Under the pieces are notes generated by a model. The model searched no databases and had not been told where the DNA came from. It saw only the letters and a list, made by a program, of their open reading frames with translations. A stretch of DNA of 64,000 nt. It comes from Arthrobacter echini (GTDB lineage: Bacteria > Actinomycetota > Actinomycetes > Actinomycetales > Micrococcaceae). The stretch is from contig NZ_SSWH01000007.1 of assembly GCF_004803505.1 (NCBI RefSeq), positions 62,001-126,000 of the forward strand, in the 5' to 3' direction. The translations under genes were made by a program, and so were the position numbers. Every line of letters begins with the position of its first letter. Position 1 is the stretch's first letter. Of this stretch, positions 1-10,411 are shown piece by piece.

Positions 1-1511
1 ACATCGCCCTGCAGCTCGGCAAGAAGGCGGGGATGAATCCGCGGGACTTCGCGCAGCTGCTCAGCACCCGGCTGGCGGGGATCGACGGCGTCAAGAGCGT
101 CGACATCGCCGGTCCCGGTTTCCTGAACATCACGCTCGACGTCGGAGCCGCCGGGGAGCTCGCCCGCACCATCGTCGACGCCGGACCCGCCTACGGGACG
201 AACGACACTCTCGTGGGCCAGAAGATCAATCTGGAGTTCGTCTCCGCCAACCCCACCGGACCCATCCACATCGGTGGCACGCGCTGGGCCGCGGTGGGGG
301 ACGCGCTGGCCCGCATCCTCCAGTCGCAGGGTGCCAGTGTGACGCGGGAGTACTACTTCAACGACCACGGCGCCCAGACCGAACGGTTCGCGCGCTCGCT
401 GTACGCATCGGCGACGGGGGAGGGAGCTCCGGAGGACGGCTACGCGGGCCAGTACATCGTGGACATCGCCCAGCGCGTCCTCGCGATGGAACCGGGCATT
501 CTCGACCTCGAGCGGGACGAGGCGATCGAGCGTTTCCGCGCACTGGGCGTCGATGCGATGTTCGGTGACATCAAGACGTCGCTGCACGACTTCGGGGTCG
601 ACTTCGACGTCTACTTCCACGAGCACTCCCTGTTCCGGGACAATTTCGTCCAGGATCTGCTGGATCAGCTGAAGGCCTCGGGGAACCTGTATCTCGAGGA
701 CGGCGCCTGGTGGCTGAGGTCGACGGACTTCGGCGACGATCGCGACCGCGTGGTCATCAAGTCCGACGGCTCCCCGGCGTACATCGCGGGTGATATCGGG
801 TACTTCGTCAACAAGCGCCGCCGCGGGTTCGACCTGAACATCATCATGCTGGGCGCGGACCACCACGGGTACGTGGCCAGGCTCAAGGCTGCCGCCGCGG
901 CACTCGGGGACGACCCCGACGCCGTCGAGGTCCTGATCGGCCAGATGGTGAATCTGGTCAGGGACGGCGCGCCGGTCCGGATGTCGAAGCGTGCGGGAAC
1001 CGTGGTGACGCTCGAGGACCTGGTCGACGCCGTCGGTGTGGACGCCGCCCGCTACACCCTGTCCCGCTTTTCGGCCGACTCGAACATCGACATCGACCTG
1101 GATCTGCTCACCCGCCACACCAACGAGAACCCCGTGTTCTACGTGCAGTACGCCCATGCGCGCACGCACGCCGTCGCCCGCAATGCCGTCTCGGCCGGGG
1201 TGGACACCAGCGCGTTCGACGCCGCGTCCCTGAGCCACCCCACGGAGGGCGAGCTGCTCGCGGCGCTCGGCCAGTTCCCCGGCGTCGTCGCACAGGCCGC
1301 CGCGTTCCGCGAACCGCACCGCGTGGCCCGCCACCTCGAGGTCGTCGCCGGCGCCTACCACCGCTGGTACGACGCCCGCCGGGTAGCCCCGCTCCGCGGC
1401 GAGGCCGTGGAGGACGTCCACCGCTCCCGGCTGTGGCTGAACAATGCGACGCAGCAGGTGCTCGTCAACGGACTGACACTGCTCGGCGTCTCGGCGCCGG
1501 AGCGGATGTGA
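1..1511 (+). CDS. argS: Arginyl-tRNA synthetase (5' end outside window)
   Basis: Cytoplasmic class I aminoacyl-tRNA synthetase that charges tRNA-Arg. The reading frame is already open at base 3 and reads [16 protein letters not shown], which is typical of the ArgS N-terminal add-on domain. The ATG at 33 is therefore internal and the true start lies upstream. The HIGH-type signature is HIGG at 267-278, inside [13 protein letters not shown]. The KMSKS counterpart is RMSKRAG at 978-998. The C-terminal anticodon-binding DALR-type domain runs from about 1120 to the TGA at 1509-1511. The stop overlaps the lysA GTG, so the two genes are probably co-translated. The family assignment is firm; the missing N-terminus is probably short. 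Confidence 0.97.
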   Translation, partial: IALQLGKKAGMNPRDFAQLLSTRLAGIDGVKSVDIAGPGFLNITLDVGAAGELARTIVDAGPAYGTNDTLVGQKINLEFVSANPTGPIHIGGTRWAAVGDALARILQSQGASVTREYYFNDHGAQTERFARSLYASATGEGAPEDGYAGQYIVDIAQRVLAMEPGILDLERDEAIERFRALGVDAMFGDIKTSLHDFGVDFDVYFHEHSLFRDNFVQDLLDQLKASGNLYLEDGAWWLRSTDFGDDRDRVVIKSDGSPAYIAGDIGYFVNKRRRGFDLNIIMLGADHHGYVARLKAAAAALGDDPDAVEVLIGQMVNLVRDGAPVRMSKRAGTVVTLEDLVDAVGVDAARYTLSRFSADSNIDIDLDLLTRHTNENPVFYVQYAHARTHAVARNAVSAGVDTSAFDAASLSHPTEGELLAALGQFPGVVAQAAAFREPHRVARHLEVVAGAYHRWYDARRVAPLRGEAVEDVHRSRLWLNNATQQVLVNGLTLLGVSAPERM

Positions 1512-3034
1512 CGATGACGACGACGGATCAGGCGTCACCGCTCGCCCCCGACTGGCTCAGCGTCCCGCAGGACCAGGCACAACTCGAGGCGAAGCTGTGG
1601 GCCGAGGACGTGCGTCGTGACCAGGACGGCGTCCTCGAGATCGACGGCGTCAGCGTCACCGAGCTCGCCCGGCAGTACGGGACGCCGCTGTTCGTGGTCT
1701 CCGAGCGTGATTTCCGCGCCCGCGCCAGGAGCTTCCGTGCGGCGTTCGACGAGGCGTTCCGCGGGTTGGGCGACGGCGTGGACGTGTTCTACGCGGGCAA
1801 GTCCTTCCTGTGCACCGAGGTGGCGCACTGGGTCCGCGAGGAGGGCCTGGGACTCGACACGTGCTCCGGCGGCGAGCTCGCCGTCGCCCTGCGAGCCGGT
1901 CTGCCCGGCCACCGGCTCGGCCTGCACGGGAACAACAAGTCGGCGGCGGAGATCATCCGTGCCATCGATGCCGGGCTCGGGCGGATCGTGGTGGACAGTC
2001 TGCAGGAGGTCACCCTCGTGGGGGATCTGGCAGTGGAGCGCGGGCGGACCGCCAAGGTGATGCTCCGCCTCACCCCCGGTGTCCACGCTCACACGCACGA
2101 GTTCATCGCGACGGCCCACGAGGACCAGAAGTTCGGCCTGTCCATGGTGAGGGAGCCGGCAGCCGGGCGGGTCTCAGCTGCCGACGACGGCGTCTCGCCG
2201 GCCGATCTCGCCGTCGCCGAGGCACTTGCTCACCCGGGGATCGAGCTGCTCGGGGTGCACTGCCATATCGGGTCGCAGATCTTCGAGCCGGAGGGCTTCG
2301 AGCTCGCCGCGCGGCGGCTCCTGGCTTTCCTGGCCCGGCTGCGCGACACGCACGGCGTCGAGCTGCCCGAACTGGATCTGGGCGGCGGCTACGGCATCGC
2401 CTACACCGAGGCGGACGAGCCACGTCCGGCCACCGAGATCGCCCGCGCCATGGCCGCCGTCGTCGGTTCGACCTGCCGTGAGCTGGACCTGCGCGTTCCC
2501 CGCATCTCGATCGAGCCCGGACGGGCGATCGTTGGGCCCTCGACCTTCACGCTCTACACCGCGGGTACGACGAAGACGGTCCACGTCGATACCGGGGGAG
2601 CAGGCGGACGAGCCCAGGGCACCGCGGCCACAGAGCTCCGCCGCTACGTCTCGGTGGACGGCGGGATGAGCGACAACGCCCGTCCGGTGCTCTACGGGGC
2701 GGACTACTCGGCCGTACTGGCCTCCCGTACCCCCGAGGCCGCGCCCGTGCTCTCCCGCGTGGTCGGGAAGCACTGCGAGAGCGGCGACATCGTGGTGCGC
2801 GACGTCTACCTCCCCGGGGACACCGGTGCCGGTGACCTCCTGGCCGTCCCCGGAACCGGCGCCTACTGCTGGGTGCTGGCGAGCAACTACAACTACCTGG
2901 CGCGCCCGCCCGTGGTGGCGGTGGCCGACGGCGCAGCGCGGTTGATCGTCCGGGGTGAGACCGAGGAGGATCTGTTCCGCCGGGACGTCCAGCGCGAGCC
3001 CGCTACGACATCAGGAGACCCACGGACCGTATGA
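1508..3034 (+). CDS. lysA: Diaminopimelate decarboxylase
   Basis: PLP-dependent fold-type III decarboxylase that converts meso-diaminopimelate to L-lysine, the last step of lysine synthesis. About 508 aa. The PLP lysine is K98 in the motif VFYAGKS. HCHIGSQ supplies the conserved His/Ser region. CESGD (C423) and YNYLARP at the C-terminus are hallmarks of the substrate-binding half. I place the start at GTG 1508, which overlaps the argS stop (GTGA) and has GGAG at 1499-1502 with a 5-nt spacer. ATG 1514 is the alternative; an in-frame ATG at 1433 inside argS is unlikely. An insertion around residues 215-235 and a segment rich in Gly near 360 are lineage-type loops. The gene abuts hom through an ATGA overlap. 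Confidence 0.96.
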   Translation: MTMTTTDQASPLAPDWLSVPQDQAQLEAKLWAEDVRRDQDGVLEIDGVSVTELARQYGTPLFVVSERDFRARARSFRAAFDEAFRGLGDGVDVFYAGKSFLCTEVAHWVREEGLGLDTCSGGELAVALRAGLPGHRLGLHGNNKSAAEIIRAIDAGLGRIVVDSLQEVTLVGDLAVERGRTAKVMLRLTPGVHAHTHEFIATAHEDQKFGLSMVREPAAGRVSAADDGVSPADLAVAEALAHPGIELLGVHCHIGSQIFEPEGFELAARRLLAFLARLRDTHGVELPELDLGGGYGIAYTEADEPRPATEIARAMAAVVGSTCRELDLRVPRISIEPGRAIVGPSTFTLYTAGTTKTVHVDTGGAGGRAQGTAATELRRYVSVDGGMSDNARPVLYGADYSAVLASRTPEAAPVLSRVVGKHCESGDIVVRDVYLPGDTGAGDLLAVPGTGAYCWVLASNYNYLARPPVVAVADGAARLIVRGETEEDLFRRDVQREPATTSGDPRTV

Positions 3035-4356
3035 ACACCTCGACGCCCCCCTCGCCCATCCGCATAGCCCTGCTCGGCTGCGGCACCGTCGGCTCGCAGG
3101 TGGCCCGCATCCTGCTCGCGGACGCCGAGGATCTCGGCAATCGTGCCGGTGCCCCGCTCGAGCTCGTCGGCGTCGCCGTCCGCACCCTCGACGCCCAGCG
3201 AGACGTCGAGCTTCCGGACGGTCTCCTCACCCTCGATGCCGAGTCGCTCGTGGCGAACGCGGACATCGTGATCGAGCTCATGGGCGGCATGGAGCCGGCG
3301 AAGTCGCTGATCCTCCGCGCGATCGACCACGGGGCCGCCGTGGTGAGCGGCAACAAGGCCCTGCTGGCCCAGGACGGCCCCGAGCTCTACGAGCAGGCCG
3401 ACGCGGCGGGCGTGCAGTTGTCCTACGAGGCAGCCGTCGCCGGTGCCATCCCGATCCTGCGGCCCATCCGCGACAGCCTGTCCGGGGACCGGATCACGCG
3501 CGTGCTCGGGATCGTCAACGGGACCACGAACTACATCCTCGACCAGATGGATTCCACCGGAGCCCGGTTCGCCGACGCCCTGAAGACCGCTCAGGACCTC
3601 GGGTACGCGGAAGCCGATCCCACGGCGGACATCGAGGGGCACGACGCCGCCGCCAAGGCCGCGATCCTGGCGTCCCTGTCCTTCCACACGCGCTTCGCCC
3701 TCGAGAACGTGTTCTTCGAGGGCATCACCTCCGTCACGGCCCAGGACATCGCCTCCGCTGCGGAGGACGGGTACGTGGTCAAGCTCCTGGCCATCGCGGA
3801 ACTGCTCGGGGACGCCTCGGGCGCGGACGGCGTCGGGGTCCGCGTCCACCCCACGCTGCTGCCGCGCTCCCACCCGCTGGCCGCCGTGCGCGGGGCGTTC
3901 AACGCCGTCTTCGTCGAGGCGGAGAACGCCGGCGAGCTCATGTTCTACGGTCAGGGCGCAGGCGGCACGCCCACGGCGTCGGCCGTGCTCGGCGACGTCG
4001 TGAGCGCCGCGCGCCGCATGGTGCTCGGCGGCCCGGGACGCACCGAGACGACCACCGGGCACGTTCCCGCGCTGGGCATCGACGCCGTGCGCACGAGCTA
4101 CTGCATCGCCCTGCAGGTCGTGGACGAGCCGGGCGTGCTGGCTCAGATCAGCCGGCTCTTCGCCGCGAACGGGGTCTCCATCGAGACGATGCGCCAGCGC
4201 ATCCGGCCAAGCGGACCCGACGGGAGCACCACCGCCGAGCTGCGCATCGTCACGCACCGGGCCCTGGAGGCATCCCTCGCAGCGACCGTGCGGCAGGTCG
4301 CCGAGCTCGAGGTCATCACCGCCGTCTCATCCGTTCTTCGAGTAGAGGGAATCTAA
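3031..4356 (+). CDS. hom: Homoserine dehydrogenase
   Basis: NAD(P)-dependent reduction of aspartate semialdehyde to homoserine, the branch point to threonine and methionine. 441 aa. The N-terminal Rossmann motif is GCGTVGSQ (residues 16-23), followed by the catalytic/dimerisation domain with VSGNKALLA and VNGTTNYIL. A C-terminal ACT domain (about residues 357-440, VVDEPGVLAQISRLFA) is the usual site of threonine feedback inhibition. The start ATG at 3031 overlaps the lysA stop. AGGAG at 3013-3017 is the likely ribosome-binding site. It is the third gene of the argS-lysA-hom-thrC-thrB operon. Confidence 0.97.
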   Translation: MNTSTPPSPIRIALLGCGTVGSQVARILLADAEDLGNRAGAPLELVGVAVRTLDAQRDVELPDGLLTLDAESLVANADIVIELMGGMEPAKSLILRAIDHGAAVVSGNKALLAQDGPELYEQADAAGVQLSYEAAVAGAIPILRPIRDSLSGDRITRVLGIVNGTTNYILDQMDSTGARFADALKTAQDLGYAEADPTADIEGHDAAAKAAILASLSFHTRFALENVFFEGITSVTAQDIASAAEDGYVVKLLAIAELLGDASGADGVGVRVHPTLLPRSHPLAAVRGAFNAVFVEAENAGELMFYGQGAGGTPTASAVLGDVVSAARRMVLGGPGRTETTTGHVPALGIDAVRTSYCIALQVVDEPGVLAQISRLFAANGVSIETMRQRIRPSGPDGSTTAELRIVTHRALEASLAATVRQVAELEVITAVSSVLRVEGI

Positions 4357-5460
4357 GTGGCCCACCAGTGGCGCGGAGTGATCCGCGAGTACGCCGAACG
4401 TCTGCCCGTCACGGAGGCCACCGAGGTGATCACGCTCGGCGAGGGAGGAACCCCCCTCGTGCCTGCCCGGCAGCTGTCGGAGCTGACCGGGTGCAGGGTG
4501 TATCTGAAGGTCGAGGGCATGAATCCGACCGGATCCTTCAAGGATCGGGGGATGACCATGGCCATGACCGCAGCCGTGGCCGCCGGTGCCAAGGCCGTGG
4601 TGTGTGCATCCACCGGCAACACCTCGGCGTCGGCCGCTGCCTACGCCACCCAGGCCGGTATCACCTGCGCGGTGCTCGTACCGGACGGCAAGATCTCGAT
4701 GGGCAAGCTCAGCCAGGCGATCGCCCACGGCGCGCAACTCCTCCAGGTGGACGGCAACTTCGACAACTGCCTCGACGTGGCACGCAAACTCTCCGAGTCC
4801 TACCCCGTGTTCCTCGTGAACTCCGTGAACCCGGCACGGCTCGAGGGCCAGAAGACGGCGGCCTTCGAGGTGGTCGACACCCTCGGGGACGCGCCCGACT
4901 ACCATCTGATGCCCGTCGGCAACGCCGGGAACATCAGCGCGTACTGGAAGGGATACAAGGAGTACGCGGCGCCGTACGCGTCGATGCATCACGGCGAACT
5001 CGCGCCGGTCGCCACGCGCACGCCGATCATGTGGGGCTTCCAGGCGGAAGGTGCGTCTCCGCTCGTCAAGGGTCACCCCGTCACGGAGCCGGATACCATC
5101 GCCACCGCGATCCGGATCGGCAATCCCGCCTCCTGGGACTTCGCCGTCGCCGCCCGGGACGAATCGGGCGGACTCATCGAAGCGGTCACCGACGAGGAGA
5201 TCCTCGACGCGCACCGCTGGCTGTCCTCACGGGAGGGCGTGTTCGTGGAGCCCGCGTCCGCGGCCGGGGTCGCCGGTCTGCTCAAGAAGCACGCCGAGGG
5301 CAAGGTCCCGTCCGGCAAGACGATCGTCATCACCGTCACGGGCCACGGGCTCAAGGACCCGCAGTGGGCCCTGCGCACGGCGGACGGCGCGGACATCGAG
5401 CCCACGAAGGTGGAGTTCGACGTCGTGAGCGTCGCTGCAGCGCTCGGTCTCGAGGACTGA
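4357..5460 (+). CDS. thrC: Threonine synthase
   Basis: PLP-dependent beta/gamma-replacement enzyme that converts O-phosphohomoserine to threonine. 367 aa, the compact actinobacterial form. The PLP lysine is K62 in [11 protein letters not shown]. The phosphate-binding loop appears as [14 protein letters not shown], and the GNAGN loop sits near residue 188. The start is GTG 4357, directly after the hom TAA (4354-4356), with a purine-rich AGAGGGA just upstream. Strong synteny with hom and thrB supports the call. Confidence 0.97.
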   Translation: MAHQWRGVIREYAERLPVTEATEVITLGEGGTPLVPARQLSELTGCRVYLKVEGMNPTGSFKDRGMTMAMTAAVAAGAKAVVCASTGNTSASAAAYATQAGITCAVLVPDGKISMGKLSQAIAHGAQLLQVDGNFDNCLDVARKLSESYPVFLVNSVNPARLEGQKTAAFEVVDTLGDAPDYHLMPVGNAGNISAYWKGYKEYAAPYASMHHGELAPVATRTPIMWGFQAEGASPLVKGHPVTEPDTIATAIRIGNPASWDFAVAARDESGGLIEAVTDEEILDAHRWLSSREGVFVEPASAAGVAGLLKKHAEGKVPSGKTIVITVTGHGLKDPQWALRTADGADIEPTKVEFDVVSVAAALGLED

Positions 5461-5461
5461 G

Positions 5462-6472
5462 ATGGCGCGACTGCCGGCAGTGCCGGTGCTACCGGACCTC
5501 CTGGCGCTGCCGGCCGTGGAGAGCGATCAGGAGGTCACGGTCCGCGTCCCGGCCACGAGCGCCAATCTGGGCCCGGGCTTCGACGCCCTCGGTCTTGCCC
5601 TGACGCTCCACGACACGGTGCGGGTACGCACGACGACGTCGGGCGGTACCATAGTGCGCTCCACGGGCGAGGGTGTCGAGGCCCTGCCGACGGACGAGAG
5701 CCATCTCGTCGCCGCATCGCTGATCAGCACGCTCCAGCGGGCAGGCCATCGCGTGGCCGGGCTCGAGCTCGACACGATCAACGAGATCCCGCACGGCCGG
5801 GGGCTCGGATCATCGGCGGCGGCGATCGTCGCCGGTGTTCTCGCGGGCAATGCACTGCTCCCCGAGCAGGAGCGGTTCGATGCCGCGCAGCTGCTGCAGT
5901 GGGCCGCGTCGCTGGAGGGCCACCCCGACAATGTCGCTCCCGCCCTGATGGGTTCGCTCGCGATCTCCTGGGAGAGCGGCAGGGTCTATCACAGTACCCG
6001 CGTGGAGATATCGCCGGAGGTCGTCCCGATCGTCGTCGTGCCCGATTCCGCGCTCTCGACCGACAGCGCGAGAGCGCTGCTCCCGACATCGGTCTCCCAC
6101 GGGAGCGCGGCTGCCAACGCAGGCCGTGCGGCCCTGCTCGTCCACGCGCTCGGCGTCGAGCCGTCGCTGCTGCTCGCCGCGACACAGGACGCGTTGCATC
6201 AGGAGTTCCGCGCGCAGGCGATGCTGCCGAGTGCAACGCTCATGCGGGGGCTTCGCGCAGCGGGATTCGCGAGCACCATCTCCGGAGCGGGCCCGAGCGT
6301 CCTGACGCTCGCGGTGGGAGACGCCGGCGCACGCGCAGCGGAGGAGGTCATCCGGCAGCTGCTGCGTGAGGGCGGGCAGGTGTCGAACCAGGGCGGGATA
6401 CCGGCGAAATGGCGCATTCTCCGGCTCGCGGTGGAGCAGGAAGGTGCTAGTGTGGAAGTGCACCAAGGGTAG
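5462..6472 (+). CDS. thrB: Homoserine kinase
   Basis: GHMP-superfamily kinase that phosphorylates homoserine to make the substrate of ThrC. 336 aa. The N-terminal strand reads VRVPATSANLGPGFDALGLAL. The GHMP ATP-binding loop is GRGLGSSAAA from G112. The C-terminal glycine motif is TISGAGPSVL. The gene starts one base after the thrC stop and is the last member of the amino-acid operon. The 3' end contains a TAGTGT hexamer that may contribute to rho transcription. Confidence 0.96.
   Translation: MARLPAVPVLPDLLALPAVESDQEVTVRVPATSANLGPGFDALGLALTLHDTVRVRTTTSGGTIVRSTGEGVEALPTDESHLVAASLISTLQRAGHRVAGLELDTINEIPHGRGLGSSAAAIVAGVLAGNALLPEQERFDAAQLLQWAASLEGHPDNVAPALMGSLAISWESGRVYHSTRVEISPEVVPIVVVPDSALSTDSARALLPTSVSHGSAAANAGRAALLVHALGVEPSLLLAATQDALHQEFRAQAMLPSATLMRGLRAAGFASTISGAGPSVLTLAVGDAGARAAEEVIRQLLREGGQVSNQGGIPAKWRILRLAVEQEGASVEVHQG
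6448..6453 (+). promoter_or_regulatory. Possible -10 element for rho
   Basis: TAGTGT preceded by TGC inside the end of thrB. It resembles the TANNNT -10 sites elsewhere in the window. No convincing -35 was seen, so this is a weak inference. It would give rho a 5' leader of about 365 nt. Confidence 0.25.
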
Positions 6473-6825
6473 TGATCGTACCGGCACACAGCGTGTGCCC
6501 TCGGTATTGCCGTGTTTCCAGAGCTACTGCGTCGCACTGACGCTCTTCGTTCTCGAGGCACTGTGTGCTCCTGCTGATCCGGCCGTCCTCCTGATGGACG
6601 CCGCCGACACCGCAGTTCCCCTTCAGCAGTTGCGCACCCTCGGTGTAGCCTCCGATCTTTTCCTCGTGCAGGCGGCTCGACGCCGCTGCACCTGGACATC
6701 CGCAGGCTTCCAGCACGTCCAGCCGATGCCGGATCATCACCGGCCGCCCGGACCGCATCGCGGCACAGGCAAACCATCGCGGACCACCGATCAGATGGCC
6801 GCCCGACGAGGGGGAAGGATCCTTC
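6473..6825 (+). other. Long non-coding leader upstream of rho
   Basis: This is the only gap over 300 nt in the window. I see no convincing gene in it: the open frames lack a good start context or family resemblance. It is C/T-rich with few G runs in its central part (around 6530-6680). A leader of this kind could let Rho regulate its own synthesis by binding unstructured C-rich RNA, as known for rho in other bacteria. That role is inference here. Confidence 0.4.
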
Positions 6826-9150
6826 GTGACTGAAACCACTGACCTGTTACCAGGTGTGGCCACCCAAGACGCTGCAGCAGCCGGCGCACCAGCTTCGAAG
6901 AGCAGCGGCCTTGCAGGCCTGAAGCTCGCTCAACTACAGGCCCTGGCCGGTCAGCTCGGCATCACCGGTGGGTCGAGGATGCGCAAGAGCGATCTCGTGT
7001 CCGCCATCTCCGACCATCAGCGCGGCGGCGCCGTCGCGGATCGCCAGCAGGCCACGCGCCCACGCAGCGCCGATGCAGAGAGCCCCGCAGCCGCGGCCGA
7101 CGCTCCTGCCACCTCACCGGCCGCTGCCCCCGAGGGCGAGCAGTCCTCGACCCCACAGTCCGCGCCCGCCGAGCGCCAGCCCCGCACGCGCAACCGTAAT
7201 CGGCGCGCAGTCAGCGACGGCGTCGTCTCCACCACCGCGGCCGAGACCGGCACCGCGTCCGAGACCGGCACCGCGGGCGAGGGTCCGGCCGAGACGACGG
7301 CGTCCCCGAATTCCTCGGCCCCGACCGACGAGCAGCAGGAGCGCGGTGATCGCGAAACCGGCAATCGGCAGTCGCGCAATCGCCGCAACCGCAGGGGTGA
7401 GGACCGCGCTGACGCTCAGTCCGAGCCGGGCGAGACCCAGGACGGCTCCGGGAGCCCGGCCCAGGAGAACGCCGGGGAGAACGCATCGACCGACACCCAG
7501 CCGGCACAGGGCGAGGGCCGCGGCGAGCGTCGGACCCGCTCGCGCAACAATCGCGACGACTCCTCGAACAACGGCTCGGGGAACACCTCCGCACCCGCCG
7601 ACGGTCAGAGCAACGGCCAGGGCGACAAGCAGAGCAACGGCCAGAGCGACAACCGGAACGACGCGCGCAGCGACAAGCAGAACGAGAACCGCAGCGACAA
7701 CCGGAGCGACGCGCGGAGCGACAACCGGAGCGACGCGCGGAGCGACAACCGGAATGAGAACCGCAGCGACAACCGGAATGAGAACCGCAGCGACAACCGG
7801 AATGAGAACCGCAGCGACAACCGGAACACCTCGAACGACGACGAGGGTCGCGGTCGCAACCGCCGTAACCGCTCCAATCGCGGCGGGAACTCCGGCGAGG
7901 ACCGCAACAACAGGTTCCGCGACCGCAACGACCGCAACGACCGCAGGCGGGGGCGCAACCAGAACCCCGACGTCGACGACGTGGAGGTCACCGAGGACGA
8001 CGTCCTGCTGCCCGTCGCAGGCATCCTCGACATCCTCGAGAGCTACGCGTTCGTGCGCACCTCGGGATACCTGCCCGGTCCCAACGACGTCTACGTCTCG
8101 CTCGCCCAGGTCAAGAAGCACGGGCTGCGCAAGGGCGACGCCGTCGTCGGGGCCATCCGCGCTCCGCGTGAGGGCGAGACCCAGGCGAGCACACGCCAGA
8201 AGTTCAACGCGCTCGTCCGCGTCACCTCGGTGAACGGCAAGCCGGCGGAGGAACTGACGGATCGCGTCGAGTTCGCCAAGCTCGTACCGCTCTATCCGTC
8301 GGACCGGCTGCGCCTCGAGACGGATCCGAAGAAGATCGGTCCGCGCGTGATCGATCTCGTGGCTCCGATCGGCAAGGGTCAGCGCGGGCTCATCGTGTCC
8401 CCGCCGAAGGCCGGCAAGACCCTCATCCTGCAGTCGATCGCCAATGCCATCACGATCAACAACCCTGAGGTGCACCTCATGATGGTCCTCGTGGACGAAC
8501 GTCCCGAGGAAGTCACCGACATGCAGCGCACGGTCAAGGGCGAGGTCATCGCCTCGACCTTCGATCGGCCGGCCGACGACCACACCACCGTCGCGGAGCT
8601 CTCGATCGAGCGGGCCAAGCGCCTCGTGGAGATGGGCATGGACGTCGTCGTGCTGCTGGATTCGATGACACGCCTGGGACGCGCCTACAACCTGGCCGCT
8701 CCGGCGTCGGGCCGCATCCTCTCCGGCGGCGTCGACTCCGCGGCGCTCTACCCGCCCAAGCGTTTCTTCGGCGCCGCTCGCAACATCGAGAACGGTGGGT
8801 CGCTCACCATCCTCGCCACCGCTCTCGTGGAGACCGGGTCCAAGATGGACGAGGTCATCTTCGAGGAGTTCAAGGGCACCGGCAACATGGAGCTGCGGCT
8901 GTCGCGCAATCTCGCGGACAAGCGCATCTTCCCCGCCGTCGACGTCAACGCCTCCGGGACGCGCCGGGAGGAGAATCTGCTCTCGCCCGACGAGGTCAAG
9001 ATCATGTGGAAGCTGCGCCGTGTGCTGTCGGGTCTCGAGACCCAGCAGGCCCTGGAGCTGCTCACCAACAAGATCCGGGAGACGCAGTCCAACGTGGAGT
9101 TCCTGATGCAGGTCCAGAAGACCACGCTGGGCTCCAAGGACTCCGACTAG
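6826..9150 (+). CDS. rho: Transcription termination factor Rho with long disordered insertion
   Basis: Hexameric RNA-dependent ATPase helicase that terminates transcription. 774 aa, against about 420 aa for the E. coli protein. Residues about 28-68 form the Rho N-terminal helical domain. Residues about 70-385 are a low-complexity, Arg/Asn/Asp/Ser-rich insertion typical of actinobacterial Rho, with octapeptide repeats at residues 290-331. The OSF-like RNA-binding domain begins near [12 protein letters not shown]. The Walker A motif is PPKAGKT (residues 526-532) and Walker B ends VVVLLD (D612). The start is GTG 6826, preceded by the purine tract GAGGGGGAAGGA. It is probably its own transcription unit, followed by a hairpin. 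Confidence 0.96.
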   Translation: MTETTDLLPGVATQDAAAAGAPASKSSGLAGLKLAQLQALAGQLGITGGSRMRKSDLVSAISDHQRGGAVADRQQATRPRSADAESPAAAADAPATSPAAAPEGEQSSTPQSAPAERQPRTRNRNRRAVSDGVVSTTAAETGTASETGTAGEGPAETTASPNSSAPTDEQQERGDRETGNRQSRNRRNRRGEDRADAQSEPGETQDGSGSPAQENAGENASTDTQPAQGEGRGERRTRSRNNRDDSSNNGSGNTSAPADGQSNGQGDKQSNGQSDNRNDARSDKQNENRSDNRSDARSDNRSDARSDNRNENRSDNRNENRSDNRNENRSDNRNTSNDDEGRGRNRRNRSNRGGNSGEDRNNRFRDRNDRNDRRRGRNQNPDVDDVEVTEDDVLLPVAGILDILESYAFVRTSGYLPGPNDVYVSLAQVKKHGLRKGDAVVGAIRAPREGETQASTRQKFNALVRVTSVNGKPAEELTDRVEFAKLVPLYPSDRLRLETDPKKIGPRVIDLVAPIGKGQRGLIVSPPKAGKTLILQSIANAITINNPEVHLMMVLVDERPEEVTDMQRTVKGEVIASTFDRPADDHTTVAELSIERAKRLVEMGMDVVVLLDSMTRLGRAYNLAAPASGRILSGGVDSAALYPPKRFFGAARNIENGGSLTILATALVETGSKMDEVIFEEFKGTGNMELRLSRNLADKRIFPAVDVNASGTRREENLLSPDEVKIMWKLRRVLSGLETQQALELLTNKIRETQSNVEFLMQVQKTTLGSKDSD
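7693..7818 (+). repeat. Tandem 24-bp repeats within rho
   Basis: Two perfect 24-bp copies at 7693-7716 and 7717-7740 encode SDNRSDAR. Three perfect 24-bp copies at 7747-7770, 7771-7794 and 7795-7818 encode NRNENRSD. Degenerate relatives extend upstream to about 7600. The nucleotide identity of the copies points to recent slippage or unequal recombination in the insertion domain. Confidence 0.92.
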
Positions 9151-9162
9151 CACCCTGGCCAG

Positions 9163-9200
9163 CCGTCCGGGACCCGCCAGTAGGCGGGTGTCCCGGGCGG
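9163..9200 (+). terminator. Hairpin after rho
   Basis: GC-rich inverted repeat: the left arm at 9163-9178 and the right arm at 9183-9200 pair with a small bulge around a 4-nt loop. No clear U-run follows, only CTGCTGCTGTT. It may be an intrinsic terminator of the actinobacterial type or a 3'-end stabiliser. Confidence 0.55.
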
Positions 9201-9294
9201 CTGCTGCTGTTAAGCCGGTGGTTCCGGCGCCGAGATCGCACTCGTGACCGCTCCAGCCCCGATCGGGTGGTCATTTCTGCCGTCTCGTCCTTCA

Positions 9295-9300
9295 TAGACT
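9295..9300 (+). promoter_or_regulatory. -10 element for prfA
   Basis: TAGACT, 29 nt before the prfA ATG. It would give a 5' leader of about 23 nt that contains the purine-rich site GAAAGAGG. No clear -35 was seen. Confidence 0.5.
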
Positions 9301-9329
9301 GGCTGCACACGCCGAAAGAGGTACACCCG

Positions 9330-10409
9330 ATGTTCGAATCCATCCAGGGACTGCTCGACGAGCATTCCGAGCTGCAGGACCAGCTCGCCGATCCGGGGGT
9401 CCACGCGGACCAGGCGCTGGCGCGCAGGCTCGGACGCCGGTACGCCGAGCTCGGACGGATCGTCGACGCGCACAACCGGTGGAGGACGATCGGCGACGAT
9501 CTCGAGGCAGCGCGGGAGATGGCGGCCGAGGACCCGGAGTTCGCCGCGGAGGTGCCCGACCTGGAGAACGAGCTCGCTGCGGCGCAGGAGAGGCTGCGCC
9601 GACTGCTGATCCCGAGGGACCCCAATGACGGCCGGAACGTGATCATCGAGGTCAAGGGCGGTGAGGGCGGCGACGAGGCCGCCCTGTTCGCGGGGGACCT
9701 GCTGCGCATGTACACCCGCTACGCCGAGTCCCGCGGATGGAAGACCGAGATCCTCTCCGCCACGGAGTCCGATCTCGGTGGCTACAAGGACGTCCAGATG
9801 GCCATCAAGGGCTCCTCCAACGATCCTGCCGAGGGCGTCTACGCCCGGCTGAAGTTCGAGGGCGGCGTGCACCGGGTGCAGCGCGTGCCCGTCACCGAGT
9901 CGCAGGGGCGCATCCACACCTCCGCCGCGGGCGTGCTCGTCCTGCCCGAGGTCGACGAGCCGGAGGAGGTCGAGATCAGCCAGAACGATCTGAAGATCGA
10001 CGTCTACCGTTCCTCGGGTCCGGGCGGACAGTCCGTCAACACCACGGACTCGGCGGTCCGGATTACGCACCTCCCCACCGGGATCGTCGTGGCCATGCAG
10101 AACGAGAAGTCGCAGCTGCAGAACCGTGAGGCGGCCATGCGCGTGCTCCGCTCACGCATCCTGGCGCACGAGCAGGAGAAGATCGACGCCGCGAACTCGG
10201 ACATCCGGAAGTCGCAGATCCGGACCATGGACCGCTCGGAGCGCATCCGCACGTACAACTACCCGGAGAACCGGGTGGCCGACCACCGCACAGGGTACAA
10301 GGCCTACAATCTGGACGCCGTGATGAACGGTGAGCTGGAGCCGGTGGTGCAGTCGGCGATCGAGCTGGACGAGCAGGCCCGTCTCGACGCCATCGGCGCG
10401 GACGAGTAG
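9330..10409 (+). CDS. prfA: Peptide chain release factor 1
   Basis: Class I release factor for UAA and UAG stop codons. 359 aa, the normal length. The GGQ motif is at residues 232-234 ([14 protein letters not shown]). The stop-codon-reading loop has the RF1-type P-x-T anticodon motif region with [16 protein letters not shown] upstream of GGQ. The start ATG at 9330 has GAAAGAGG upstream. Longer in-frame starts back to 9006 run into rho and the hairpin and are rejected. It is followed after 2 nt by prmC, the methyltransferase that modifies the GGQ glutamine. Confidence 0.97.
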   Translation: MFESIQGLLDEHSELQDQLADPGVHADQALARRLGRRYAELGRIVDAHNRWRTIGDDLEAAREMAAEDPEFAAEVPDLENELAAAQERLRRLLIPRDPNDGRNVIIEVKGGEGGDEAALFAGDLLRMYTRYAESRGWKTEILSATESDLGGYKDVQMAIKGSSNDPAEGVYARLKFEGGVHRVQRVPVTESQGRIHTSAAGVLVLPEVDEPEEVEISQNDLKIDVYRSSGPGGQSVNTTDSAVRITHLPTGIVVAMQNEKSQLQNREAAMRVLRSRILAHEQEKIDAANSDIRKSQIRTMDRSERIRTYNYPENRVADHRTGYKAYNLDAVMNGELEPVVQSAIELDEQARLDAIGADE

Positions 10410-10411
10410 TC

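Noticed and set aside
2893-4257. Long minus-strand open frame (454 codons) opposite hom
   Set aside because: It lies wholly antisense to hom and lysA, is rich in Arg, Gly and His from high-GC codon wobble, and shows no recognisable domain. Typical antisense shadow.
2955-5603. Very long plus-strand frame (882 codons) through hom and thrC
   Set aside because: It is an out-of-frame reading of two well-supported genes, with an Arg/His/Gly-biased composition and no family match.
6473-6825. tRNA gene or riboswitch in the only long gap
   Set aside because: I could not identify a cloverleaf-type arrangement or a known riboswitch core by eye.
6366-6833. Frame through the rho leader
   Set aside because: It overlaps thrB and the rho start out of frame; there is no good start context or family resemblance. 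Left as non-coding leader.
7597-7840. CRISPR-like array in the repeated segment
   Set aside because: The repeats are tandem without spacers and encode protein in frame with rho, so it is not a CRISPR array.
7114-9153. Minus-strand frame (679 codons) opposite rho
   Set aside because: Antisense to rho; composition dominated by Val, Ala and Arg and lacking any motif.
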